Part shown: positions 38,730 through 51,664 of the stretch, piece after piece
Layout: each line of letters begins with the position of its first letter
Position numbering within the stretch: position 1 is the stretch's first letter
NCBI RefSeq assembly: GCF_002105155.1
Contig: NW_019029008.1
Span: forward strand, 310,001 to 374,000
Origin: Lobosporangium transversale
Taxonomy: Eukaryota > Mortierellomycota > Mortierellomycetes > Mortierellales > Mortierellaceae
Reading direction: 5' to 3'
Length of the DNA: 64,000 bases
The notes under the pieces: generated by a model
Told to the model about the DNA's origin: nothing
What the model saw: only the letters and a program-made list of their open reading frames with translations
The model's database searches: none
Made by a program: the position numbers and the translations under genes

Positions 38730-41328
38730 TTCGTCAAATGGTAATGCATTCATTTCAAAAAAAAAAAAGAACAGATCGTTGCCTCTGCCACACCACCACG
38801 AAGGAAATGACAATAATAAACAATACGCAGAACGTAGACTCAAAAGTAAAATGCTCATAAATAAAATACTCATAACACATTTTACTGAATACGACACAAA
38901 AAAGAAAAAAATTTAATGCAGCCAAAGCGGGACACATTTGTAGTTTTTTTCTTTTTCTTTTTTTTTTTTTTTTTTTTTTTTTCATGGTGCTTTTGACATG
39001 GAATGCAAAGTTCAATTGGTGTCATTCCCGAGTGGTTGCCATTACTTTTGAATGTATGAGGTAATATTTTACCTGTCAATAATAATGGGTGTTTGTCTCT
39101 AAAGTGAGAGAGACAGGGAAAAAAAAAGGCTCTTGTTCTTTTTCGTGAGCGCGTGAAGGGATTGAAGGACGATCGTGAGCAGAAAACGAATATAGCGATG
39201 AATTATGCGGGAGAGAGAGAGATAGAGAGACGTTAGAAGGAAGAACGAAGGAAGGGAAAAAAAAAAAAAAAAAAAAAAGTCGGATGAAAGAAAAAGAATA
39301 AAGAGAAACGAGACAATATCATTGAAACAAAAAAAATCTTTGAATTGTATAAAAATATTCTTTATTGAGTAAACAGATATTCATATTAATTTGAATAATT
39401 AGACTAATAACAAATTGAATAGTGAATTGAGACGAAAGCCTTACTTTATTTTATTTATTTTCAATGAATTACTATACCATTCTTGTTCACCTACACCATT
39501 TACGCACGCAGTTTTATCGACTGAATTGTTGCGGATGTAGCAAAGAATCGCCACATAATAGACAAGTCCCAAGGCAAGAAAGAGACATGAGATCAATCGG
39601 TAGTATTGAACATTTCGTCGGGTCCTTTGACCTCGGTATTGAAGAGTGACAGGACACTATTAGATTAGACTAGGGCCACGCTAGATAGCTAAGCTATCCA
39701 GCCCGCACGGGGCCTAAATGTCCAACAATACGGGATGCTGTGTCTGACTCTGAATGAAATGTCAGAGAGATAGTCATTTTAGATAAGGAATAGAATGACA
39801 GACAGAGAGAGGATCTAAAATGGACATCCTTGACTTGTGAAAAACACTTTTTTTGTAAAAAAAAAAAAAAAAAAAAACAACAACAACAACAGGGGTTAGA
39901 AAGAGAGAAGGGGCTACAGCTGTCTAGTCTAGCACCATGGCTATGGTAATGGTCATGAGGCCAAATCATCCGTTTTATTCCTACGGAGCTTACTCTGCCA
40001 AGTCTATGCCGCTTTTAATGAACACACGTTTACAATTACAGAAACTCGTTTAGAAACGTTTTACATCGTCAATTAACATTAAGCGGTGATGCTGAGTCGA
40101 GTTTCACTAACTGATGAGTTGTCCAGCCAAGCAGCTCAATCGATCCCAATGCATAGCCTACTGTTGTACTCTACTGCGCTCTCGAAAGCAGTTATGGTAG
40201 TCGATTCAACTCAGTCACATACACCCTATTGACCTTATTTGCAAACAAACAAAGCTGGGCATCAAATTCGTATTGACTTCAGCGCTACTTGACATCATTC
40301 TTGAGGAAAAAATAGAAAGGGTATCTAGCATCAGCCACGCTGTGTCTGCCCCGGTTGGCTCTCATTCTGCCTTGCTCTCACTCTCGAGGTTGTACTCTGA
40401 AGTATGTACTAAACGAACCAGGGTAGAAATCATTTGTTCCATGATGTTCTTAACATCTCATTCCTATCATGCAGCGACATATAGTTTATAACTGACCAAA
40501 CCCGTAGATACCCCTGTCTGGACAGACCTCAATGCGTATTCAATTAGAAAATATGTGCTCAGGAGTGAAGATGCACAGACGGAGGCTAAGAAAGAGAGCA
40601 AAAACACACAAACGCACATTTCGGCTAGCATGCACGAGTAGAAATAGGCAAACGCACTAGTGTTCTGCCTGACAACAATGATGACAAGGTACGAAAGAGC
40701 GATCTCCGGCTAAACTCCGTGTTAATTAGTGCCGGGACCTTGATTTATAGTCATCTGGTGCATGTCCCTCATAGACAGGCTGAGTGTTACTCTTCAGGGT
40801 AGATCTTTTACATGTTCATTTTTATTCTCATTCATTATCCATCTTGCGCTACGCGGCGTAAACTCTCCTTGTGTTATAAACCTTTTGTTGATGCTTTACT
40901 ACAAGTCTAACTTTATAATAATAATAATAATAATAATAAAACAAATGCCCAAGACGTCCAAGATCAGTCCTCATCTTTCTTTTTCGATGCGACAGAGATG
41001 ATTACTAGCTCGGACAATGGACGTTAAAGACGTTATGGTATTTCACCGGTGAGATTCCAGATTCAAGAAATGTTACGCGACTCAGCCGTTTATGGATAGC
41101 CATGTAATCCACCTTTTTTAAACCCAATTGACTATTGCCACGTCCAATAAGAGTCGCGTTAAAAATGCATTTAATGGTGTTAATAATGATAAGTTTGTGT
41201 ACAAAAAAAAAATGAAAAGAATAAAAATAAAGGCAGCAATGAGGAAAGATGGGTCAGGTGAAGCTACTCTACAAAATGAATCAGGCGAGTGAAAAGGATA
41301 GTATCAAGGCATTTTTTGCTTGTTTGTT
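37637..41328. other. Gene-poor region between OGT promoter and NOP56 3' end
   Basis: 3.7 kb with no defensible gene. It contains the OGT leader, several poly(A)/(T) tracts (about 38589-38616, 38698-38727, 38951-38981, 39257-39278 and 39858-39877), a CAA repeat (about 39877-39891) and an ATA microsatellite (about 40917-40938). Short frames on both strands consist of low-complexity Lys or Phe runs and were not called. Confidence 0.5.
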
Positions 41329-43387
41329 TTACTTCTTCTCCTTCTTATCTTTCTTATCTTTCTTGTCCTTCTTCTCCTTCTTCTCCTTTTTGTCATCCTT
41401 ATCCTTCTTCTCCTTCTTTCCTTCCTTGCTACTCTTCTCCTTCTCCTCCTTCTCCTTCTTGGCTCTCTTGGAGGAGGACTTATCCTCCTCAGCGGCTCTC
41501 TTCTTGCCAGTCTTGGGGGCAACATCTTCCATCTCAGTGTCAGCAGCCTCCTTGAGACTGTCAATGACCTTCTTCATCGTATCAGCATTCTTAGCAGGGG
41601 TGGCGCCTGACTCATAGAACTCAAGACGCTGCTCCACTTGCTCCTTCATAGCCTCACCAAACTTGGTAGTAGGCATTTCGCTGAAGCAATCAATGCGAGA
41701 AGCGATTGAGCACTTATTGGCAACGAAGCGTGAGATGCGGCCCTTGTTTTTGGTTCCTGCACGACCAATGAAAGATGAATGGTAGATCAAACCGTACTTG
41801 GGAGTGTTGCCCTTGGTCTTCAAGGCGCGGAAAAGAGCTTTTTCTGCACCAAGAATCTGAACAGTTGAGGCAGGGTATTTGGAAAGGTTGGTCAGTGAGC
41901 CCGCGTGGGAGATAAGGCGGGCACCAACCATTTCGCCGATCAAAGCAGACAAGTTGGGGGCAACGTTGTTCATCTTGGAGATCAAATATTCGTGCAACTT
42001 CTTGCGATAATCAGCAAGATCAATGACACGTCTGGCAAAGTTCTCAATATTGATCATATCAATCTCGGAAATGTCAGTACCCATAGAGGCACGTGCAGCG
42101 TCCACAATCTGCTGAGCCTGAGCAGCATCTCCGGTGATCTCCTCCAAAGCCTCCAATTTGCTTTCAGAGAGCTCGCCTTTGTTCTTAATAAGCTGTGCCA
42201 ATTTGGCATACTTATAGTTATCGTTGACGATCTTCACCAATTCAGGGAAATGCCACGAGTACCATTCCCTATACGGAGGACACATAAACGTTATTATATA
42301 AACAATTAGCAGCTATTAAAGAAGGATTATGGATTATTAAACAAAGCCACCATACCATAAGGTATGATAGTAGACTGATTCCATGAGACATGGTTATTCA
42401 ATATACTAACCTGATACGCATGGCAAAGGTGTTGACATCCTTATCCATCTGATCCAATAAGGCAATGGCCTGAATGATCATGTTATCAGAACGATGAACG
42501 TTAAACTTAACCTTGCCACGAGAGTAACTGTGACCCAGACCAAGCTGAGCACGCTCGAGATCACCCTCCTTGAGTTGTTTCAAGAGCTTGTCAGCAAAGA
42601 GACGGACACCGCGGACGAGATCCAGAACAACCTCACTTGCATCACACTCAATGCCAAGACCCTCTTTAATGGATCCTGCAAGCGACTTTTCAGTTACGCC
42701 CAAGACAACCTTCGATTTTTTGCCAGGCTTCGGGACGTTCAGTTCCAAGAAAGCCTTCAAGTGGTCGTTCATGATACCTGAGATATGAAGATGGTATCCA
42801 TGTTGACAATGGATCATGATTATCCATAAAAAGTAGCCGATGTCATATTATATAATACGTGCAGTCGATTGAAATGAAGTCGTCCATGATCAAGTGGTGA
42901 AAAAAGAAATATGTAAATAAAAAGATGGTGAGTAATCCATGATAAGTCCCTTCCTTTAGGTAAACTAATCTATATAAATAAGAGTAATTTGTCTTTCTTC
43001 AAATAGACGCACCTTCAGAAACATCATTCATGTTCTCAAGAGCGTGGGCAGCGCTCTTGAAGGGAACAAAAGACTTCAGTTTGATCATCTTGCCCAACTT
43101 TGTAAGGTCAGTGGCAGCAGCACAAACGTCAGCAAGCTTGGATCCAATCTCTTCTGACTCGAGACGCTCAAAAAGAGCATATCCTGAAGAGCTCTCAAAG
43201 AGGAAGTAGTTGACCTAAATATTGATCATTAACTATAGTCAGCCAAGCATTTCATTTGAATCTGATCAACAAAGGATAAATTCAAATGACACACGCAATT
43301 GAAGGGTAAAACAGCGACGCAATAAGTTCTAGCAGCAATGTGTACGTGTGAGCGAATGTAAAGCCATTAATGCAATCCATTTACCAT
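41329..43387 (-). CDS. NOP56: Nucleolar box C/D snoRNP protein Nop56
   Basis: Model: exons 43387-43385, 43214-43013, 42777-42411 and 42268-41329 (503 aa). Nop56 is a core protein of box C/D snoRNPs, which guide 2'-O-methylation of rRNA in the nucleolus together with fibrillarin, Nop58 and Snu13. The N-terminal domain ([19 protein letters not shown]) lies in exon 2 and the coiled coil in exons 3-4. The Nop domain carries the hallmark block [23 protein letters not shown] Lys/Glu/Asp-rich tail (about residues 415-503) is typical of the family. The first coding exon would be the ATG alone, followed directly by GTAAAT; phase 0 fits and no other ATG lies in frame upstream of the conserved start. 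The gene is divergent from NOT4. Confidence 0.9.
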
Positions 43388-43890
43388 ATTGAATAGGTGG
43401 ATAGGATGGAGTAAAGATTGCGATGAAAGAAAGGGAGAGAGCAAAAGCAATAAGGCAATCAATATTTTTTTTTTTTTGACTTTCGACACTTGCAGGTAGT
43501 TTTTTTTTTTAATTGTTGTTGTTTTCAAAAGGGACTGTGTTTGGATCTTAAGGGTTATTTCAGGCATACGACGGCAGAACCATTTATTCATCAGCATACT
43601 CAATAGATCCAAACGCTCGCTGTTAATTTATTCTGGTTTATATTGACATGGTGAAATGCCCGCTAATTGGTGGTTCTGCTCCTGTGTTTTTATTTCACTA
43701 CAAGCACAAAAGGCACCATCAACTCATATTTTTTTATGTTTTTCACTTTTTAAAGTAATTCGCATCCTCAAGGATACTTTGACAACTACTTTTTCCATAC
43801 TTGCAGCGCATACATTCCTCCAATCGCTATCTGCGTCTACCATTCTTACAGCACCCTCATCAACCAAACATCTCGCATTTAATATCAATC
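43388..43890. promoter_or_regulatory. Bidirectional promoter region NOP56 / NOT4
   Basis: About 500 bp separate the start codons of two divergent housekeeping genes, so both promoters and leaders lie here. T-runs at about 43470-43480 and 43501-43510 are the only visible features. No named factor site was recognised. Confidence 0.45.
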
Positions 43891-46800
43891 ATGTATTCTG
43901 AAGAAGAAGATTTTGACTGCCCTTTGTGCATGGAAGAGTTGGACATCTCGGACAGGAATTTCCGTCCTTGTCCCTGTGGTTATCAGGTACAGTTCAGTCT
44001 GCGGTTGAGCAATTACTGCAGTTCATCACGCTTCATTTTGTTTATCGAAATGCATAGTATTCCATCGTTGATGTTAGTGAACTCATCATCTTTCAATGTT
44101 CCATTGCATTGCTGCATCACATTTTCATCTACTTTCCAGATCTGTCGCTTCTGTTGGCATCACATCAAGGAAGATCTCAATGGACGTTGCCCTGCTTGTC
44201 GACGAATCTACTCTGAGGAAACAGTTGAATTCACACCCATTTCCGCAGACGAGTAAGATACTTTATTCGTGATTCATCATGCTATGCATTCTTTTGTCCA
44301 GCAAAGTTTTACTGATTGTTATATTTCTTCCTTTTTTATCTTTTGCAACTTTAAAAAAGATTGGCTATGATCAAGAATGAGAAAAAAGCCAAGGAGCGTG
44401 AAAAAAAGGAAATTGAGGCTATGAACAGAAAACATCTTGCCAACATGCGTGTTGTTCAGAAAAGCTTAGTTTACGTCATAGGCTTGCCCCCGAAGTTGGC
44501 AAACGACGAGGTACGAAGGATGTGAAAGTATATTTGGCGCTATTGGAATCAACATTTGAACCTCTAATCTAATATGCTTGATCATGTTCCTCCTTTCTTT
44601 TTTATTTTTATTTTTTTTCCCTTTTTTTTCTGGGATGCATGCTTTATATAGCATACGTTGCGACAACACGAGTATTTTGGTCAGTATGGCAAGATCTCAA
44701 AAGTGGTGATTAACCGTAGGAATGCGCCAGTACCGTCTTCAGGGGCTTCTGCAGGAGTGCCAAGTATTGGAGTGTATATCACCTATGCACGCAAAGAGGA
44801 CGCAGCAAAGGCCATCGCAGCAATCGATGGAAGTATTTGGGATGGCAAGATCCTTAGGTAAACAGTGGCGCAAAAAAAAATTATGTAATGCAATATTTTT
44901 ATTGATCTTGGATGCAGGTTAAATTGTCTGACTGCTATTTCATGTATTCAATAGGGCATCGTATGGCACAACAAAGTACTGCACGTATTACCTTCGTGGC
45001 ATGACTTGTCAGAATCCTAATTGCATGTACTTGCACGAACCTGGAGAGGATGCAGACAGTTATACTAAAGAGGATCTTGCAGTTGGGTAGGTGACAATAG
45101 ACTTTTTTTTATTTAAAATCTTTATTTGTTTACCATGAACAAAAATAGTATCTAAGCTGAATGGTTTTGTGGTATTAGGAAACATCACCTTCAAGAGCAT
45201 ATTGTTCCATATGACCCATCCATACACAAGCCAGTTGCTCTCGGTCGTCCCACTCTACCATCACATGCATCTAGCTCTTCCTCAACTCCCAGACCTAGAC
45301 CAACGACAGTGTCGTCCTATCATACGAATCCATCTTCTATCACTGATTGGCCTGCACCAGGTGAAAAACCACCTGGAGATGACAGGGAAAAAGACAAAGA
45401 TAGAGACGAAGAGAGCTCTGCATTACCAGTCACGGCATCCTGGGCCAAGATTGGAAGTAACCCATCTACACCAATATTAATGAATTCAAAACCGCTCTCT
45501 CGCAGGACGACCACAGAGCCACCGCCACTACATGCAAAAGGATCCTCTTCATCAATCATTACAGGTGTTATTGTTAACAATGGTAAACAAAAGGAAAACA
45601 CGCATACTGCTGGATCACCAATACTTGATTGTAAGTATCGCTTTTTTATAATTATTGTATCTATTATCTTTTTTTTATTTTTATTTTCTTTCTGCCTTGC
45701 AAATATATTGAAAGTTGTAATAGAGCCATTAACCTAGGCATATATATTTCCATTGTATAATAGATGAGCCTACACCCGCCGAGGCTTTAGCTCTTGAGGC
45801 AGCGGCAAAAGAAAAGATGCTGCAGGAACAGCGTCAGCTGCAGGAACAGCAACGTAAACTCTCAAAGAAGCAGGCTAAAGACCAAGATGACGCTGAGCAA
45901 CAAGTAGAGACTTTAAACCGAAAGCTACGAAAGCAGCGTCAGCAAGAACTCGAGCGATTCCAACAAGAGATGGGGCAAAAGCTCCAAGCCCAAAAGGATA
46001 AAGAAGAGGCACAAAAACAGCATCAAGAAGAAGTCGAGCGATCCCAACAAGAGATGGAGCAAAAGCTCCAAGCTCAAAAAGATAAGGAGGATCAAAGAAA
46101 GGAACAAAAAGAATGTGAGGCGCGAGAAAAGAAGGAGCTGGAGCTTCGAGAAGCGGAGGAAAAGGCGAGAAAGGAGAGGGAGGAACTGGAGCAGAAAAAG
46201 AAGGAAGAAGCCGAGCGCAAGGAACGGAAGCGACTCGAGTTTGAAGAACAGAAGCGGAAGCAGATGGACAACATGTTTGTCACGACACCGACATTGTCAC
46301 TTGGCTCATTTTCATTCAACCCTGATGCCTCGTTGGCCACACAGCCTCTAGCATTTGGAAATGGTAGTAGCCTTATGTCTCTTGGTTCAGAAACACCTGG
46401 TGCCTTTGGTCTAGACAGCTTCTCAGCATTCTCTAACCTTCCTGTGACCCCAGGACATTATACTGGATCGTTTAATCCATTTTCGATGGATGATGAGCCT
46501 CTCATGCGACGATCTGTTGTGCCACCGGCTCGATCCTTTCTGGATGACTTGGATTACGACCCGATGACTGGTCGTAGCCGACCCGTGGGACCTCCAATTC
46601 CAGGCAAGCCTAGACAGACTTCTCGCTTCGGATTTGCGATGGATCAACAATATGGCGATTCCTTTGGCCACGAAGGATACTCTAGTCCCCAAGCAATGCA
46701 AGATGGGTTCCGTGCCTTGTTCCCAAATGTCAATGTTAGTTTTGGTGACTCCATGAATGTACAACAGCAACAGCAGCAGTCACAGCAGCAGCAGCAGCAG

Positions 46801-49044
46801 CAACGACAACAACAACAGCAGCAACTCCAACAGCTTCAACAACAGCAGTTCCCAACGTCACCGCTTTTTCATCGCCAGGAAGCTCCACAGAATGCAGGAT
46901 GGGACTCTTCTGACAAGCAGGATACTCGTATGCTACAAAGAGGTATGAATCAACTCAGCATGGATCCAATGCTGACTACACCTAGCTCCCGTATGGCAGA
47001 ATACCATCAGCAGCTTCAAATGCAACAGCAATATGCTCAGCGCAGTGGCCCTCCTGGTATCACTCGCAGTGCACTTGCCTCGCCAATAGTGAAGTCTCCT
47101 CCTCCTGGTCTAGAGTCTGTTGCCAGAGCCGATATGAGTAACTGGGCTTCACAGCAACAATCACCATTGCAGCAAAGACAACAGCATTCGTCAAGAATGA
47201 ACAGTTGGAGCAGTGATAGTACTAGCCATATTAGCAATTCAGGATTAGGAGCAAATCAAGAGCCTACTCAAGATGTATTTGGTGCATCGTTGAAGACTGG
47301 CACAGCATCCCCTCTTACAAAAAATAGAGGTAATAGAATTATTGAATATTTTCTTGGTCGGAATAATTATATCGCCAGAAGGTGTCGATTTTGACTCTTT
47401 TTCGTGTGTTTTCGATATTTTTAGGCTCACTCAACTCCATGGCCTTCCCGGACCCAGCAATCATGTTCGCTCGTATCTCTTCGGCAGGACCTGCCAAGGC
47501 ATCGCTTGTTGAGGCTCTCCAAACCCCTCCTGGTAGCTTCCGTATGACTGCGTCTCAGGATGGGTTACGGTCGCTCAACAATGAAGGCATGTCAGGTGCG
47601 TTTTACGGAGTATCGAATCGGAGCGCTATGATGGATGGCGCCATAAACTTGAAATGGAATGAGCACAGTAATTAATCAATCGACATTGATGATTATGGAG
47701 GATACAAAGAAGGCATTGACAGCATGACTGGACGAGGATGAGTTTTATGATATTGAGATAATGGAGAAGAGAAGAGATACAGAATTGAATAAGATGTGTC
47801 TGCACACCTTCCCATGCCCTGCGACATACAAACAGGACATGGGAAGGTGTGTTGAAGCACATTGTCTTTCCAAATTACCTTTACATATATCTTTAGCAAT
47901 ATCTTCAACTCACCTTTTTGTACTCTCGTTCTTCTATTTGCACTTAGATCGAGTCAGTGATAATGATAAAATGAGCGAAACCCAGACCATCCTGCAGAAG
48001 CAACTACCAACGAGACAATCAACCCCAGATTCACCTTCATCCTTACAGAACATTCCTCCAGGCTCTAAGCGCAAGGAGATTAAATCTGTTAAGGGTGTAT
48101 TGAATTCTGGTATGAACGCACCTTTGAATGGAGGATCAAGATCTCGTCCTCCCTCAACCCCAGGTTCTCCTCTTGTGGAGTATCGTATGCAACTCTTTGG
48201 ACAGCAACAACAGCAACAGCAACAACAACAGACAGCGCCAGGCGAATCGTCTCTAGTAAATGGACTTTCCTCAGCCGCTGCTCGATCCGCTAAAGTCAAA
48301 TCAGATCTGCTAATGGGTCTAAACTCACCCAATATCCGACCCGATCGTTTTTCTACTACAACTATGAAGGATACATCTGAATCTACCCAGCAACAGGGCA
48401 TTAAGATGGCCAATGGCCACGGTGGATTTTACGCATCGAGCAGCCCTTATATCTCTAACAGCTATTCTAATAACGCGAATGGCTATGGTAGTAACCCGAC
48501 CACTGGCGCTGCTTCTGGGCCTCCCCCAGGCTTTGGCAACTCTGCATCTGGATCTGGTAATAATAGCCCTTATTTGATGTCGACTCTATTGGGTCGCGTA
48601 CAGGAAAATAACTCTAATAAGCCTTTGGACGTGGCCAGTATGATGAGCGCGCTAGATTTCTTTGGTCCTGGTCAAGCAAGCTCGCTAATGATGTCACCTA
48701 ACTGGAATCTGGCAAACGGAACCAACATGAACGACAATAACTTTGGTGGCAATGGAAGCAGTGGCCAGTCACACTTAATAAACGGCGGGGCTCTGAGCGT
48801 TGGGAGCGATGAATCGAACGGCAATACCATAGTTAATACCAATAATAACAATAGCAACAATCATGCCAAGAATGCTAACGATGATAATAGCGACAATACG
48901 AATAATGACACCATCACATCGGCGAGCGCACACAGTGTTGAGGATTTAGAGCTTCAGGTCATTAACGCCAAGATGGAGACTCAAATGTTGGAAAATCAGT
49001 TGAACGCTGTCATCAAGCGCAACCGTCGCAAGCTGTATGCTTGA
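43891..49044 (+). CDS. NOT4: CCR4-NOT E3 ubiquitin ligase Not4
   Basis: Model: join 43891-43986, 44140-44252, 44360-44510, 44652-44857, 44955-45086, 45179-45630, 45764-47329, 47425-47595, 47948-49044 (1327 aa). Not4 is the RING E3 subunit of CCR4-NOT and acts in mRNA decay and ribosome-linked quality control. Seen in order: a C4C4 RING at residues ~8-60 (DFDCPLCMEELD... RCPACRR); a basic helix; an RRM (about 103-190; SLVYVIGLPP... GVYITYARKEDAAKAIAAIDG); and a CCCH finger, C-x8-C-x4-C-x3-H (KYCTYYLRGMTC...). A long disordered region follows, with a charged Lys/Glu/Gln coiled coil (about 385-545) and Gln runs. Much longer than yeast Not4 (587 aa). Reading through exon 8 instead of splicing at 47596 gives a stop at 47673-47675, so a shorter isoform is possible. 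Confidence 0.88.
46757..46852 (+). repeat. CAG/CAA codon repeat in NOT4
   Basis: An interrupted trinucleotide repeat encodes a Gln-rich run (with Ser, Arg and Leu interruptions) inside exon 7. A second, shorter run lies at about 48199-48232 in exon 9. Both stay in frame. Confidence 0.8.
47803..47851 (+). repeat. Hairpin (inverted repeat) inside the last NOT4 intron
   Basis: Arms 47803-47816 and 47838-47851 are perfectly complementary over 14 bp. After one C/A mismatch, four more pairs close towards an 11-nt loop. It lies in intron 47596-47947, between the alternative stop (47673-47675) and the acceptor. It would form a stable stem in RNA (inference) and may bring the splice sites closer, mark an alternative end, or be a small foldback insertion. 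Confidence 0.75.
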
Positions 49045-51664
49045 TATATTAATGAATGAAGGAAACCGAAACTATCCACAATATTGTAGAATAAAATAAA
49101 GAAGATTAGATAGATGTCTTGTTCAAAAAAAAAAAAAAAAAAAAAAAAAAAACTGAGCTATGTTTCGTGCTGTTTCTGAGAACAACAGCTATTATGGGAG
49201 GCTCGATCGTAGGTTGGCATCAAAAAAAGTGACAGCACTGGAGTATTATCATCGACACCAACACCACATGACATCAACTTTCCGCTTCAGTTTTGAAATT
49301 CCGCAATAACAACTACTTCCATCGCCTCAGTCCAAGGAAACTGATGGTCTTAATAGGGGAAGCAATAACAGCAACAACTCATAACGGTCGCTGCAACAGT
49401 GTTAAGGAAACAGATCTGTCGCCATCATCTTTATCATAGCCGTACTCATTAACACTGCCATCATTATCACTATCTTCATCTCCATCGTCACCATCAATGG
49501 GACCGATCCGTAGAAGAATATTCATATTATCAATATTACCAACCTGTGTTTCAAGGGAACAGGTTGTCCTTGGTTTCAGCATTAGCAGCGGCAGCATAGG
49601 CACCAACATCTTAACCATATAATTATGTCATAACAGCAAATACCCGCGAAGACACCACAACTACCACCGCCTTCATTAACATCAGAGGCAACACGGCTAA
49701 CGCAACTACCCACAATGTCAATAAAGTTGAAACTTTTTCGACTGTTACTTATTATTCCTACACTTTCGATCTCTACTCTCTCTATTCCCTTCTCTGCATT
49801 GTTAGATGGCAGAGACCAAGAACAAGCCGAACACAAATAAAACTGAGGACAAGATTTTAAAGAGGAACATGAGTTAAATCAAAAACTGAGAAACTCCGCA
49901 AGCGGAATCACCGGCCGTAGTCACCCACATCTTCAAACTCTCTTCTAAACTTGAACAAAACACTCCACAATCAGGTTCTAGTTCTGATACAATATTTGGA
50001 GAGCGGGAAGCGCTGGATTAAGAAGCGGACAATAAGTATATATTAGAAAGGAGTAAAAAGGAACAAGATCAAGGGCAGGGTGGTAGAGTAGCAATACTCG
50101 TGGTGTACTTAAATAGTGATCTTTTTCGGTTTGAGTGTTTTGGATTCAAAGTGCTTTCCTACATGAACAATCTATTACCTTTTCCCTCTCTCATCTAACG
50201 TTCGTATTGCTGCTGAAGTTTTCCGCAAATATCATCTTACCTTAAATAAAGGAAGTAACAGTAATAATCCCAAAATCAAACATCGTCAAAGTTGCTCGTT
50301 CGTTAAACTTAGCAAAATAGCGATTTTGCCTCTAATGGTGGCCATAATGAAAGCCACCTGCTGTATCGAAACATTCATATCGCTACTATTTTATTATTGT
50401 TCTTTCTTCAAGACAGTTGACAAAACATATCAACTGCTGCTTCTTGGATGGTGCGGATAGGTTTGAAGCCAATTTTCTCCCTGATCATACAAAGAGCGTG
50501 CGGAGGAAATTATTAAGAATGATGTCAAACTTACCCGATTTGATCATTTTAACAATTAGAAGACACTTCCCCATCCCTTTTTCACCTCTTCTTCTCTTCC
50601 CATTCCCTCCACTGAATACTTTTACTCGTGAGCTTTGGAAGCAGTTTACCTCCCTTAATAGAAAAAGTGGTTTTGAGAAATGTAAATCACGGGAGCTTAG
50701 GAAAGTGGTTCGCGTTTCTCTTGCAAAGCCTTATAAAGGAGTTAAGAGCCATTGCATGGTCCTTGGTATTGTTCAGCTATTCGGGAGGTTTTTTATTAAC
50801 CTCTCTCTGACGTTTTCCCCGTTAAAAAAAAAAAAAAAAAAAAAAAAAGATAACGGAACACGATACGTCAAACCACCTCCTCGTGGGTGCGCTCCGAACA
50901 ACCTCTTTTCCCTCTGTTGGTTATACATGGCTAGCAATCAAAAAGATGACTAAGCATCTGGCTCAGATTAGCTTAGAGTGTATTGGTAGAAGCATTTGTA
51001 GCAATAAAAAGAGCTTATTATTTATTATACATATTTTAGTCAAGCTGTTCTGTGTTAGAGGTTGACTTTTTTTTCCCCTCACCTCTTGGCAAAATAAAGT
51101 TTACCGCATGTCACAGTCGCGGAACCTTCAATTTTAGAACTCCATCTGCCAGTTTACCAGAGTCTGTTCCTTCTGTATGGTTCAGATATATCAAGTTGGT
51201 GGTTCATGGCGTATGGGTATACGTTGTCAATACGCTGTATGCTGTCCTCAATGTTTTGATGAAGCGCATATGCCCCCGCTGAAGCTGTCGTTTTTACGAA
51301 CTATAATCGATAAAAGTGCGTCCAACCTAACCTTATTCTTCCTTCACACAAAACGAGCAAGACAAACAGGCAAGCATCCATGGAAGATGTGGTCATTTAA
51401 AATAAAAAAAGGCTTCTTTATTCCTCAAAAGGACCAAACCAATCATATATAGCTGATAGCCCAAGTGACTTTTCAATCATTTAACAACCAGATGACGAAT
51501 ATTTCAGGCCTATATCCATACTGTGATTAGAAACAAGACTAAAACTCAAGTACATATATTTAATTATCGATGTTGAGCGATGAAGGGTATTACTAACTTT
51601 TCTAATTCCGGCTATGGTTGAATCAAGTGACATCAGTATATCATGTTAAGCGTTTTGTAGAGAC
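49045..51664. other. Gene-poor region between converging NOT4 and cyclin genes
   Basis: Contains NOT4 3' signals (AATAAA-like at about 49092), a poly(A) tract (about 49125-49151), another (about 50825-50848) and a decayed coding remnant (49890-50120). Other frames are short and lack conserved character. Confidence 0.5.
49890..50120 (+). pseudogene. Decayed coding remnant of unknown family
   Basis: A frame beginning with ETPQAESPAVVTHIFKLSSK has balanced, hydrophilic protein-like composition. It passes a stop at 50019-50021 and continues in the same frame as EADNKYILERSKKEQ for about 30 more codons. No start and no recognised domain. One nonsense codon in an otherwise coding-like frame suggests a relic. 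Confidence 0.3.

Noticed and set aside
41304-41564. Arg-rich open frame inside NOP56
   Set aside because: It overlaps the Lys-rich NOP56 tail in another frame on the same strand; its composition is a by-product of the AAG/GAG codon repeats.
43216-43384. Possible box C/D snoRNA in NOP56 intron 1
   Set aside because: No clear C box together with a D box and closing stem on the transcribed strand.
45320-45601. Antisense Ser/Leu-rich frame in NOT4
   Set aside because: Mirror of the conserved NOT4 reading frame; no independent coding evidence.
47382-47675. NOT4 ending at 47675 as the only gene end, with a separate gene starting at 47761
   Set aside because: The donor at 47596 and acceptor at 47947 join in phase into a long frame of similar composition with no good start of its own; the short end is kept only as a possible isoform.
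50417-50953. 178-codon plus-strand frame
   Set aside because: Erratic composition, passes through a poly(A) tract as a Lys run, no domain and no neighbouring exon.
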